Assembly: GCF_001949145.1 (NCBI RefSeq) | Contig: NW_019091431.1 | Location: 684,436 to 748,435, forward strand | DNA length: 64,000 bases | Direction of reading: 5' to 3' | Origin: Acanthaster planci | Lineage: Eukaryota > Echinodermata > Asteroidea > Valvatida > Acanthasteridae | Shown here: positions 13,601-26,400 of the stretch, piece by piece | How the letters are laid out: each line of letters starts with the position of its first letter | Position numbering within the stretch: the stretch's first letter is position 1 | Notes under the pieces: generated by a model | The model's input: the letters and a program-made list of their open reading frames with translations, nothing else | Databases searched by the model: none | Told to the model about the DNA's origin: nothing | Program-made: the position numbers and the translations under genes

Positions 13601-14353
13601 TTCTCTACAAGGTGAAAGAATTTTACCAAACTACCATACTGCAGATGGAAGAAAGATTGCCTCAAGGTAAAATGTTTCACAGTTTACTTCATAAGGCAGG
13701 TATTAGTTCACCTGATTTGTGAGTAGAATTTCAAGATAGCATCTGTGATAAGTTTTTGAGACCCAAGCAAACGCATTATGAGATTTGATTCGAGTGGAAC
13801 TTGAATTCGCATGGAAATCAGGCTTTGAAATCACATGGAAATCAAATACATCAAATTAAATCATTACTTGTCAGATTCGGAAAGAAATTTCGCTAATTGC
13901 CAAAAGCACCTGCCGATAGCACAAAGTAAGTTCGGTCAGTATGGCATACTACTGTACTTTCTGTTTATTATTTCAACAGAATGATAACAATCTCATGGAC
14001 TTACATGATAATTTAGCTGAGCCACTGAAGGGTTTACTTACTACCAGGGGTATACGTTCACAAACCTCACATGAAATTTGGCAGCCTGTTGCTGGCTTCT
14101 GTTTTTTACTTGGGAGGGGAAATTAATAAGTGTCTTCATTTGCTACACAGCACAGTTGATTATTTACGGTATTATCAGGAAGTTTGTTATGGCTTGTTAT
14201 TATAATTTGGCTATCTTAGCACTGATTTCTGGACTCAGATTCAAATTTGGGATTTCAGAGCACCATTTCAGAGACCACATTCCACAACAAACCCAAACCA
14301 TCACAATGCATTGTTTGTGAGTTTCAGTTTTTCTTTTTTGGGGCATGGGTTTT
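10670..14353. other. Gene-free AT-rich stretch downstream of C1q copy 2 and glycogenin
   Basis: Two genes converge here. No coding exon with splice partners or family similarity is seen on either strand; the open frames are short and AT-driven. Part of the right side is probably the glycogenin 3' UTR, since on the minus strand AATAAA occurs at 13969-13964 and another overlaps the stop codon at 14358-14353. Confidence 0.45.
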
Positions 14354-17300
14354 TTATTTCTTGGGCACCTTTGGTTTAGCTCCAGTCTTCTCCACCTCAG
14401 CCATGTGCTTGGCAATGTTATCAAAGCTGTCTTTGCCCAGGTAATCAATCTGTCCCTTCTCCCAGTCCTGCTGGCGAGAGGCCTCGGATGAAGACCCTTC
14501 CCCTGTGGGACTACCCAAGGGACTTACCTCAAGACGAAGTTTGCCAAACTTACCGGACAAGTCAATTCCCTGCAACAGAAAAATCAAGCAATCAATACAC
14601 CCTAAAACCTTCCTCCAAGGTAAGAAGTTGCTGATAAACATCCATTCCTGTTAATAACGACCCAAGAATAAGCTAGGCTGTTGTTCCTTATAGCTGAACA
14701 AAAGAAATGGGTAACCCACCTCTGCCATCCCCTGAATATCACACCGCTAGCCTACCAACTCCCCACTCAGGTTAGTCTGATGTGGTAATACCTTATATAT
14801 CTTTCCACATATCTTTGCTGATTCAGATCCAATCTAGGCTGCCCAGACTGACAAGTGAACCACCTTTCTTTACTCGCTATCTGATCATGTGCGTTTCCCA
14901 AGAATATTTACCAAGGCTTTTCCGAGCAAAATCTACGGACTGATTTCCAAACCTGGTACTCTTTTCACGTGAGTGCATTGGAAGCTTCACAGTCAATAAC
15001 TAACCACACAACAGCAGCTGCCGCAGGCTTCAAGTGCACTTGTCAGAATCACAATGTTAATGAACTCACCTGTTCCTCTTCGATATTGGGCCTGATCTTA
15101 GTAAGGAAGATATCCCACCATTTCCTCACATACTCGATATCATGTCCACTGTCCCCACTCTCGGGTGGTGCTAGCCAGTTGGTGCTTGGATAGTAGACGT
15201 ACAACCATGGCTTGGCCGTGCCGATAAAGTGAACTATTCGAATCTCTTTGCCAAATCTGCAAGGAAGAGTATTACATAAAGCTGAGATATTGATGCACTA
15301 AAATGCAGGCTCTGGTAGGCCTGAGGGGGTGAATATGCCGCGTCAAGCATGGAATTACACATCCTGTCAACCAAGGTCACATACCCTGCTGTGAAACTAT
15401 TTACAACAGAATGAAGACAAAAGTACATCACAGAGTGATGTTGAGGGATGGGGAGAAATCCACAAAGTATTTAGCAGGGGATCGTAACAATTACTCATTG
15501 ACTCTTGAGCGCTTTAAACAGAAAAGGTTTAATATCTCTCCTATGGGTATGAATTGTAAATCCTGCACTTCCTTTATGTAAAGAGTCAAAACCTGTACGA
15601 CGAAAACAAACCCCAAATTTGAGGATCAAAATTCTGAAATCTGGAAAATCTCAAGAATTCACACCCCATTTGCATTAAATTAGATTTGTGCCTATGTTTT
15701 GTCTGCTACAGAGACAATCTGAGTACTAAGCACCTGCAGTGGTTACAGGCTATACAACCCCAAACTCCAGCTTATTCATGGTTTGCCATTAACTTTGGCT
15801 GGGTATCCATCCAGGATATCGGTGACTATGTTGAAGATGACTAAACACTGATGCATGTGGCCTGTCTGATTGAGGAGTCAGTCACCCCAACCCAAGACAA
15901 GATCAAGAAAAGCTGTGGCGGAATGAAAGATGACTCTGCTGACCCACTGCCTCCCAGCTGATCAATGATGAGGGCAAGGTGCCATTTGACATACCTTTCT
16001 AATGCAGGTCTGTAGGTGTAGCTGATTGCAGATGTCATGTTATATACAAAGGGCAGATGGTACTTGATGTCTAGCGTGGCCCAATTACTGAAGTAAGTGT
16101 TTAGCAAGCCTTGATCGCCACCTGTCCATGTGATGAGACAAATTACATGAAGGAACACCACGGCAGTAAAATGTCAGCCTCTGTCAACATGTCAATTCTA
16201 AAATGCTTTGAGAAGAACATGATGCATCTTATCCTGCTACCAGATAATGCAAGTTTGAATACCAAGCTTTCCTGCTTGCTTTGAAATAGCTGGTGAAAAA
16301 CATGCACACAGTCTGCAGATATCCACAAACCTTCTAAATTTTGTAGAAAGACCTTTAAGGTACACATAAGTGAACCTTTCATATTACATGTATAATGAGA
16401 AAAGGTTGAGCAAGGCTATAAACATCGATGTTCGGGACATGCTGAGATATCTGACTTCCTCAAATGATCCACCCAGAAAGAAACTGCAAATGTCATTTCC
16501 TGAATTCCTCTAATCTTTTTGTACACAAAAAAACAACCTCTGTTTCCTTTGATATTTTTCAGCGGTTTCCTAATGTTGAAGTCAATTCCTAAACTAGGTA
16601 CAGGAGGGTCCCTGGATTTTGGAGTTTTCCTTATTCACAAGATTATTTCCATGTCAGGCTGTGATAGAGGAACATGTACCTATCGCATGTACCCTAAATT
16701 CACCCCACAGCGGCCATGGTCAGCACATTGGGTGATTTTTAATGCACTTTAGCTATTTAGAAACTGAACTTGACCTCTGCTTGTATTTTTCCAAAGGCCC
16801 GAGTCAGTCAACTGGTTAAGCAACTCGGCCCATACTTCATATTAAAGAGAGCTTTGACAAAAAAGTAATCATTTGCGTACACAGACGAGTAAAGTACCCA
16901 CTGCATTTCAAATTAAAAAAAGAAAGAAAGAAAACCCTGATATTCTGTAACACCGCACAAACTTTGATCTCCATTGATCTTGATTGAATTCTAGCAGACT
17001 TAAAGTACATCAAAGTTATCAACTTGTTGGACTTACCATCAAAACTACCCTGTGTTACTGCGCACTGTAGTAAGCCTTGGTACGTCTCTTCCGAAGGGCA
17101 GAAGACAAAGACACCGGAGTTGAAGATGTCTGGCCAGCCAACATCTGGGGCGGCTGAAAACTCCTCGCGATCAAACAGATCATCAACATTTTGAAGAACC
17201 TGATGAAATTTGACAAATCTGTTCATTCTGCAGTAGTCCTCAAGAAAAAAAAACTGTCAAGAAAACTGCAAAACATCACAGTCTTCATGCTTGACCTGTT

Positions 17301-20300
17301 GCATTCAAGTATTTGTGGGAGTTCATGCTCAAAGTACAGTCAGTAGGGTTTGGTTGTAAGAATGTAGAAAGCTTGCTCCCTGTAACAGGCTGCTGCTGTG
17401 TAGCAATGAAGTCCCGTGATTAGTCAAGATATTTGGGGGTGGGACAATAATGTCCATGAAATTACTTATCCTGAGGTAAATGTACTTGACTTCAATCCTA
17501 CACGTAGCTGGAATCTTACCAAGCAGTCTGCATCCAAGAAGACACATTTCTTGAAATGTGTCAGCGTCCAGCAATGAATCTTAGTAAAGGTGATGCCTAG
17601 CTCAGGTCTGGTCAACATGGCAAGATGAGCCGCGTCCTGGCTATCGAATGGATCTACCTGCTGAATGACGTCATAGATGAAGGATAACTGCCTCCTAATC
17701 AGAACCAGGAAGACAAGCACTTAACAGTCAGACAGGATTTCATTTCCAATTATCTCTGAAGTATGTAAACCACTTAGCCTCAAATGTTGCAGGATTGAAT
17801 GAAAATGGACGAAAAATGACCTTGCCTGCAAGACAACAGCATAACTTCATAGCATACTGAAGTTTTTTCCTGATTTAATGAGTCTCAAAATAAAAATGAC
17901 TGGAGTAATGGTGACACTTTACAAAGCCTGTGACTTACTGAAGAATTTTTACGTCTCCAAAGTGTAAATAATATGATAGTGGTACCAACACTTTTATCAA
18001 TATTATTAACCCTAACCGCCAAGCATATTGTTTGGCTTGTACCTAGCGCTACAAATTACTACTTCTGGCTAGGTTACTTCCATTGTTACTCGTACAGAGA
18101 ACAATAAAGCCATGCATTCATAGTACCACAGCACTGTATGTTACATTGTCTTATCTATTGTATTTTATGGCTTCAGAGAACAATAAGGTCATGTCCTCTT
18201 ACAAGCGAGGGCGCTGATTACTACATTTTACTACAAGTAGTAATCTACAGTATTATGTAGGGTTAGGGTTAACAGTGTTGAATTCTTGTAGCAACAGAAA
18301 ACTTTCTCATGAAAGCCTTAAACATTCTCTTCTGCTTTACAAACACTCTTGTTATTTCACAATGTTTCTCAAAGCTTGTTATGAATACACCCTACATACT
18401 TGACCTCAATTCAATCACATTCCCTCTAACGATAGACATCATTGGCAAGCAGTGAGTTTAACGTTGGTTTAGCATTAATTCTGTTTTCATACCTCATTGG
18501 CTGGCTGACTTGTTTTGTTACCATGACGACCAGTTGCCTGGTTGTACCCACATCTCGTAGAGACTGACCAAGGACAAGAGCCCCATACCCATACGAATCA
18601 TTGGTTGTCAAGGTAACAAAGGCTTCATCCTCAACTAAGTAAACAACAAAGCAAAGCAAAAACTGACAGGTAAAAATGCCCAAAAAACAGTTAACAAGTT
18701 ATAACTATGTAAATATCTAGAAGCTACTGGCTTAAGCTATTTGTCCCTTGTGTATTTATAAGTCAGCAAAACTTAACAACATACAGATAACAGGAGCCAA
18801 TTTCATAGAGCTGCCTAAGTACAAAACTTGCTTAAGTGCAAAAAAAAAATTGCTTAAAAAACAAAGGTTACCAGATCAAAATCTATGTGATTGTCAGGCT
18901 AACCAAAAGGCAGGTGATACCGTGAATACCATCCCAAAATAACATACATGTAGATCACATGGATTTTTGGCTGGTAACCTGATTTGTCCAGCAAGATTTT
19001 TCACGCTTAAGCAATTTTTGTGCTTTAAGCAGCTGCAGACAAGTTTTAAATATTAACATTTGGCATATGCTCTGCTTGGTCAAAATTTTCAGGAATTTCT
19101 AAATCACCTTTCCTCCAAAAAATTTAATAAAGGACAAGAGAAAGTGATTTACATGTATATTAAAAGCTTTAGATCAGGAAAAAAACCTGAAAAATATCAA
19201 CCACAGGTTCTGGGAAATAAGGAAATGGTATGGTTTAAAAAGTGCATTTCATATAAACCAGTATGAATAACTCAGCTGTTCCCCAGAGTCTTTTCAAAAA
19301 TACCCACTTGCCTGAGTTGCCTCAGGTGACATTCAACACAACTCCGCATTTGGCTGGCTTTCCACATGGCCTGCATACATGTAGATGTACATGGACAACA
19401 CCCACGTACACTGTACATCTGCATGTAATGGCCTTGCATCATTAAAAGTGGGCTGTCTTTCATGTTGCTATGGGTCCAAATCCTATATGCTCAGCCAAAA
19501 TACACCCATGATCATGTCTCCAGACAGTTTAAGCTCAAATGCTAATGCTAACACTTCATTTTATAGGCGAGTTGGGGAAATAAAGTGATTTTTGCTGAGA
19601 ATAATGTACATGTGGCCTGGCCTCCATATGGAACATGAATTAAACCTGTCACTTCTCATTGTTTACATGTTCATTTTTCACAGATATTTTACTGATGAAT
19701 TGATGGTTAGAATTATAAAAGGGACATCTGATCCATCTATTTTGGCCAAGGGCTGGATCATAATTACCTAATCTATGGCAGGTATTTACATGTAAACTGT
19801 ACAAGGACTGACCCTGTGCTGTCAATGCAATGTGCTGTTTCAGTTGAAATTTTGCATATTATATCACTGAGGAGTGCATAGGGCATTACTGATATGCCTG
19901 AACAAGTGACCGCTCAGTGAGATAACTCAGGAAGACGTATTCATTCATACCAATAATGGTACGATGTATGGAATTCGGTCTACAACACAGAAGTGCAAGC
20001 AAAGAATAGTGCAGTTTTTCACTGGCGTGTTACATGTTCACTGTACATGTACGTCTATCCATCATGAAGGAGCATGACCTCAGTGCAATGATACAATATG
20101 ATGGGTGATTATTACTCGGGATTCGGGTCTTTCATCTGGACACGTGAATAATTTTTAACGTGTACATGCAGATTTGATACATTGTGTGCAACTTTCTACT
20201 TCCTCCCTGTTTTTCAGTGAAACTGTTGGAGGATGGTTGGTCTGGGTCATATTTTTTAAACTTCACGTTTTCAAAGCTCAAAAATTACAGGTATGGCGAC

Positions 20301-21410
20301 AGAATGTTATTTTCCAATCAAGTATATTTACAAAGATGACAAATCCATGTAACTGTTGGTCACAATCAGTCGATACGTAAGATCACTTGATCTTTGTGTG
20401 ATTTGTCCCTTGTACTAGTGCATGATTGGTTGATAATTACTTTTTCTTTGTTATTCATGGTTAAGACAGACTGTTCCCAAAATGGGAAGTGAAGTCAGAG
20501 ATTTCATGCAGAATTGACCAATTCTGCAGAGCGTTTGGTCGATTGATCATGCAGATCAAATGATTGCACCCAACACAATCATCTGTGGGACCTATCGGCA
20601 TGATCACGTGATGCCAGTTCAGAATAAAGAATTTTGGTGACTTTAACATGTTACAGCACTGCCATTGCCACAGAATATAAGCCTAGGTACGCCCATGGAT
20701 GGCATGGTACACCTATAACTTCTTACAAATTAAATCCTCTACTAATCGTCTATTCTCTGGCAAACACCTGATGAACACAACCATAATATTAGCAGCATTG
20801 TCGTGACTGTAGTCCAAGTAACTTGGACTCTACAAATCGTCTTTTTTAACATCTGGACACGGCTGGGTCTACTAGTACTATCGCCCGACCTCTGTAGAGT
20901 CCACGCTTGGTCAAAGCTAGGCCTACTTGGACCGGCTACCATGACTACAATACAAGTTGAAGTTGGTCATTTCAGAGAATTCACACACCCATCCAGGCCT
21001 TGGCATGATCCGGGTCAAAGCTTCACCATTAAATGTGGACCTGTTTCCTTAAATGTCACATACATGTACATGTACAATGCGGATGTGTTACCACATACCA
21101 CAACACAAGCGATAAAAGCCGGCCCATCCCCGTTATTTCCTCATTCCTGTATTGCTAGCAGTACTGGCTGTTTATTAACCAAGCCCCGCCCATTTCCAGG
21201 CATTGCCTGAAGGCTGTACAACCGTTAAACATATCGCCGAAAGATGCTGCATTTTGTTAATCAGAATGACTCAATTGTTGTACTAGACGACCGTTACTCT
21301 CCTGAAGAACTTTCAAGTGTTTATCTACTATCAGATACACAATACGTAGGAGATGGAATGCAAAAATAACGAAATTTCCGGGGCTTACCTTTATTCCTTA
21401 GAGTTGCCAT
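14354..21410 (-). CDS. GYG1: Glycogenin (self-glucosylating glycogen primer)
   Basis: Seven coding exons on the minus strand: 21410-21389, 18634-18493, 17694-17520, 17199-17037, 16121-15995, 15256-15070 and 14569-14354, giving 343 residues, close to the 350 of human GYG1. It is a GT8 glucosyltransferase that starts glycogen by glucosylating its own tyrosine. Visible landmarks: [18 protein letters not shown] at the N-terminus, the Mn2+/UDP-binding DAD in [50 protein letters not shown] with the two catalytic aspartates, the acceptor tyrosine region ISYTYRPAL, and HFIGTAKPW. The C-terminus [18 protein letters not shown] is the glycogen synthase-binding tail. The 2.8-kb first intron carries a MITE. 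The start ATG sits in a good AAGATGG context. The gene is head-to-head with RB1. Exon 7 contains an in-frame GTAAGT, noted separately. Confidence 0.95.
18007..18270. mobile_element. Candidate short inverted-repeat element with TTAACCCTAAC ends
   Basis: The stretch begins with TTAACCCTAACC and ends with GGTTAGGGTTAAC in the opposite sense. Inside are two imperfect direct copies of AGAGAACAATAAAGCCATG. It lies in glycogenin intron 2 (between the second and third coding exons). Ends and family are uncertain. Confidence 0.4.
18804..19036. mobile_element. MITE with CTTAAG-rich terminal inverted repeats
   Basis: The left end CATAGAGCTGCCTAAGTAC, with inner GCTTAAGTGCAAAAA, mirrors the right end TTTTTGTGCTTTAAGCAGCT. 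A second inner pair, GGTTACCAG and CTGGTAACC, is also inverted. The element carries no coding sequence and lies in glycogenin intron 1 (introns counted in transcription order). The end sequence resembles a short repeat that I believe is widespread in marine invertebrate genomes; that part rests on memory. Confidence 0.6.
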
Positions 21411-23476
21411 CTTGACATGCCACGAATAACTGGAATTTTGCACGTCCGCTCGCTAGCTGAATGGTACCAGCGAATACTGCTTAAATACAATGGACTGCGT
21501 AGGCAACCAGCGACACTTTCCGGCACATGTTTTATACTGGTACGTGCAGGTTTTGATCGGATATGAGGAAAACGGGGCGTTAATTTCGAATACAGGTGGG
21601 GGACCCCACAACATTAGCTGTAGGCTGAGAAAAAAGGTGGCAACCATAAAATGAAGTAGTGATAAAAGGAACATTCAATGACATGTGAGGAAGAATGTGG
21701 ATTATACAAAGTATTACAAGAAATGATTTGTCTTAAACTCAAAATAAAGTTATCTATAATCTAATGTTAACCCCTTTTTATGATGGTCAAAACCAGTAAT
21801 TTATCCAACCCCCCTTTTTATGGCGATGTTCCTGTTTTCAATTCACAGAATGAAGCAAAGCTTGGACCATGAAAAGTTTCCAGCCGTCCGAGGACTACCA
21901 GGCTACCAGCCCTCCGTTTCAACTTGAAAGTCGCAATATGATTCCAACGGGATCATGACTGTCTTCGTACATACACTTTACTCGTTGAGAGGCTTGTGTG
22001 ACCCGCTGTAAAGAGTGAAGTTTCGAACAAAGTGAATCAAACTTCTTTCCCACTTTTCTTTGATGGATCCAAATGTTCAGTGTTCAAGTTCTCTGTTTAG
22101 TGCGAACATAGTATCAAAGCTTGTATTTCTCAGTACCTTACAATTCCTGTTACTGTGTACTTATAGCGTTCAAGTTGTCGTCACTGAACGGATTATGGCA
22201 TTGTATTAAATAATATTCAGTTGTAACCATAATTTTGTGTTTCGTGTTGAGTCTGACTTACGTTTTCATAAATAAAAGTCCAGCTCTAGGCGTTTGAAAC
22301 TTTTCCGGGAGGCACGCTCAATTCAAGCGCACCAACACGTAAAGACTATCCGAAATAATGTGAAACTTTTCTTAACGATGACGTAACTGCGGTCACCGGT
22401 GGCGGGAAACACGGGCATTGCCTTCAACAGTTACTGAAGAAACCAGACTATCGCCATTCAAACACGCGTTAATCTCACTGAGAGTTTCTTGTAGTACACT
22501 TGATGCAAGACCAGACTTGTTTTTCAGACGTTTCGCTCAGCTGATTTCCAAAAGGTACTTTAAAAACAAGTTTAAAATTAGTTTAATAGACAGTTTTGTG
22601 TATTTCTTTCTTGTATTCCTGTTTGAAGTATGTATGCACATCAATTTGTTGTGATTTTTTAGGATTTAATGAGGCGTAATTATACAGTTTTGTAGCAGTT
22701 TGTAGTGCGAAATTTTATCGACGTGTTAGTACTGGTACTAGTCAGGTATTGTGTTACTGTCTATACGAGTGTACATGTTGAACATGTTCAACTTAACGTA
22801 ATCTAGCCTGTGTGATATGTGTGCAGCGTAAGGTGGGTTTAACTTCCGGTCATTGTTATGATCAGTGATGACTGTTAATTGTGTAGTAGGCTTAGTTTAG
22901 CACATACATGTAGTTTAGTCATGGTTTTGTGAACGGAGGGGGTAGTGAAAAGTCTCCTTTTTTTATGCTTGTGGAAATGATGAAAGTTATGGCTGACCCC
23001 TTATAATTGTACCATTTGGTTCACTAAACCGTGACTAACAAAGCTGTATTGTTACTATAAAATGTTTTATAATGGAAAGTAAAGTAGAAGTGAAGTGAAC
23101 CATGACCCCCCTTTTTTCAGTCATGTCAGTGTATATTTTTCACATTTTATGACCGAGCTGCCTTACCAGTTACATATTTAACTAGGCTTTTCCAAAGGGC
23201 CCCAAAACACGGTGATGTCAACAAGCGTCAACACATACAGCTAGCGTCAACAATGCGAACGTACCAAACCTTGTAATCAGTGTCCTTAAATGCCTGTATT
23301 TCAGTACACAAAGCTGCTATTATCTACAGACTTAGTTGACAATACAGTTTGACTTACTCAAGCATCAAGGTATGCAGTCAGTAAAGATAGGTACATTAAT
23401 CTGTGCGTGTATTTCTGTTAATTCTTATCGACTCGCAGAGAAAAAAAATTGTCAACTTATAAGCATATAAGGACCT
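21411..23476. other. Divergent upstream region shared by glycogenin and RB1
   Basis: The two genes are head-to-head with about 2.07 kb between their start codons. No coding exon is recognised. The middle part (about 22.3-22.45 kb) is locally GC-rich and holds ATF-like and E2F-like sites, suggesting an RB1 transcription start and non-coding first exon there, spliced to the ATG exon. An in-frame TAA at 23468-23470 supports the RB1 start chosen below. Confidence 0.5.
22379..22409 (+). promoter_or_regulatory. ATF/CRE-like and E2F-like sites, presumed RB1 promoter
   Basis: TGACGTAA (22379-22386) is a CRE/ATF-like octamer, and GGCGGGAAA (22401-22409) is the reverse complement of the E2F consensus TTTCCCGCC. 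The human RB1 core promoter has adjacent ATF and E2F sites, which allow feedback by the Rb-E2F complex. The pairing here, about 1.07 kb upstream of the RB1 ATG, fits the same logic but is an inference from two short motifs. Confidence 0.5.
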
Positions 23477-26400
23477 ATGATGGACGAGCTTGACGTTTTT
23501 TCAGCAATTGTCCACAAGAGGGATATTCCAAGCAGCATAGCTCAGACTGCACAGGAACTCTTACACACATGGAGATGTCAACGTAACACTGATACAGATC
23601 CAGAATTGGCTTCATACGCTGTGTGTGCTTTGTTCACTGCCAGCATAATGCACAGGTAAGACCAACAGCTGATATCAATAATCGACAAGATGAGAATATT
23701 GCCCAACAAATGTAAATACATTTATTGGGCAGTATTTGCTGGCTTCGCAAATGTAAACTGAAAATACCATCCGGGTCAATGACAATATTACACATGTAAT
23801 GCTAGTAAACTTGAAGCTTAGTGTTGGGCTGTGGCTTTGTGTTATTCCTTTTTGTAACGATAATTGAGTCATAAGATGCACAATAATGCAACCCATGCGG
23901 TAATGGATCTATTTTTAATCGTGGCGGCTGTACTCATTAATGACGTGCAATTGGCACGGTCCCTTTTTTTTGCGATAAATTAGCTGGATCATTGTTATGT
24001 CATCATGCTGTTTATAATAACATTGTTGTAGGTTTATAACATTTTTAGAAAGTGTAGATTCCCGTCAAAGTCTTGGGGATATTCTGATTGTTGATTCCTT
24101 GGAGGGAAGTTATACAGGTAGTGTTGCGCGGACAACCCTCGTGCTGTTTCAAAGGACGCTGGCTGACGAGACTTCATGTATCACTCGTCACTCAAGAATC
24201 TTCCAAAACATACATGCAATTATATCCAATAGACACTCTGGGAAGCCGGGGTGTTTATTTGTTGAGGGCTTCTATGGGGCAACCTTCTTTCCTCTACACT
24301 TAAATAAAACTGCCTGTTACGAGTTAATGACCTAGCACAAACCAGTTTAACAGCCAAACACCCAGTGTTGTGTGTTTTGGGTGTGATCAGTCGATTTGGT
24401 TTTGCATTTTACATTTTACATTTTTACATTTTTCTTTTTTGACTCAGAAATGCGGAGAATCAAGAGAGCATTCCTGAAGGAATTCCAACACTGTCTGACC
24501 TTCTAGAGGCTGGATATGTGCAGTAAGTATGAAAATAATAGCAGAATTAGAATACCCTGTTATACTACTACTACCAAACGACTGATCACACCCAAAACAG
24601 GAGGCATGTGTTCTAGGTGATACTATGCCCTTGAGAAATATAATTGTAGTAATAGTAGTATAACAGGGTATTCTAATAGCATAAGATACTTTTTACCTAT
24701 ATTTTGTGCTATTAGAATACCCTGTTATACTACTGTTACTACAATTATATTTCTCAAGGGCATAGTATCACCTAAAACACATGCCTCCTGTTTCTCTTGT
24801 ACTGTGATCGAGGTAGCAAGAATTTGTCATTTTGTACATTAGTTCACATGCGATGGAATAGTTGTAACGACGCATCAGAAAATGTGTTTTGTACACCTAT
24901 TATGTAACAAATATTGGATCAAATGCTGTTTCTTTTCACGTTATGAATCCGTGTTCTCATTTTTCATTTTCCTTGTCAGCATCAAGCATTTTTTTGACCG
25001 GATGGGGAGGTTACAGTCTGAACACAGTTTTCATCAGTCTGTCAAGCCAAGCCTGAAGGCAACCATGCAGAAATACTGCGTAACAAGTGCACTCTATCAC
25101 AAGTTTCAACAGTGAGTTGACAGCTAGTTTTTTCCTTTCTCATGCTCAGGGATGTGCTGAATATTCGATCAGTTATTGAATATTCAAATATTATTTTCCA
25201 AAATTCATGAAAAGGGAGAATTTTCTTTTATGTTAAATGAGAAAAATGGCACTGTTGAGGCTTTTTTAAGCAGATTCAAATGAAGCTGCAGAAATCTTAC
25301 AGTGACTCCAAAAGTAAAATATTCATTAAAAATTTAACAGGAACAGAAATTTTCAGCAGGGCAAGAAGTATTGTTTGTCTCTTAAATCTTGCTAAATCAT
25401 GGCTAGAGATACTCCTAGACATGAGAAGCTATTATAGTGATTATAATATACCCTTGTGTGTTATTGCAACTGATAATCATCAACAAACTGCCAGTCAGTA
25501 AGACTGAATATTCAGATATTTGATTTTGATCAAATTGAAGATCGAATATTCGACTAGTGAATTATTCGAATTGACTCAGCCCTATTCATTCTATTTGTAA
25601 AAGTACAGACATCTGATAACACTGCCATTACTTTGTATAGTTCCCAGTTTTTTGTTGTTTACATTAATGTTCATGAGCATGGAGTAAGTCAACAATCAAC
25701 AAAACATGACAGCTGTGTTTAACTTGGCTCACTAACCCCTCCCATGCCTAGTGTACTATTCCTTTTTTTCTCCTTATTGCTGAGGTAATATTTTCTGCCA
25801 GTGCATCATCTATTAACAGCTGAATAAAGGGATATACCACTGTTATAAAATTTGGATTGCTGTCTTGATACAAGGCCTCACAGCAGTCCCCTTCTATTTC
25901 AGCCACTCCTCTTTTCTTTGGATCAGCTGATTTCCTTGATTTTCACTTCACACCCACGTCAGTGAAAATTGAAAAAAACACTTTACAGAGTCTTAGATTG
26001 GAATTTCCTTGTTTTATTGTCCAAGTATTGTCAATGTCCAAGTTGCATGCATGCTATCTCCTGCTACTTGTTGACAAGCAGTTTCAGAGTATTAAAACAA
26101 CCAAATCAAAGCCTAGGAAAGTATCAGTGTTCATTTTGTCAAACTTAATTTAACTGAAACAATTGTTTACCTTGTCTTTGTGTAGGCTTCTGCAGCAAGT
26201 CTTCACACATGACCCCGGTAGTCCATTAACTTCTGAGATTGATAGGTCAGAGGTCAACCCAGCTCGGCCCAACCGCAAACGCATCTGTTGGACATTATTT
26301 CTCCTTGCGAAAGGTTAGTCTCATGGGTGTCAGACATCACTTAATTTCTTCTTAATTGATTTTTTTTTCAAGATATTCCTTGTCTTCGTTACATTATGTA

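Noticed and set aside
18255-18271. Telomere-like GGGTTAGGGTTA
   Set aside because: Fewer than three units, and it is mirrored at 18007 as a terminal inverted repeat, so it belongs to a small element.
23470-23476. Upstream coding exon joined to the RB1 ATG exon through AG at 23470-23471
   Set aside because: There is no pyrimidine tract before this AG, and an in-frame TAA precedes the ATG; an ATG start at 23477 is simpler.
24032-24117. Possible extra RB1 exon with AG and GT borders and an open frame
   Set aside because: Its 86 nt would shift the frame into the next exon, and skipping it gives a clean alignment to RB-family proteins ([11 protein letters not shown] followed by NAENQES).
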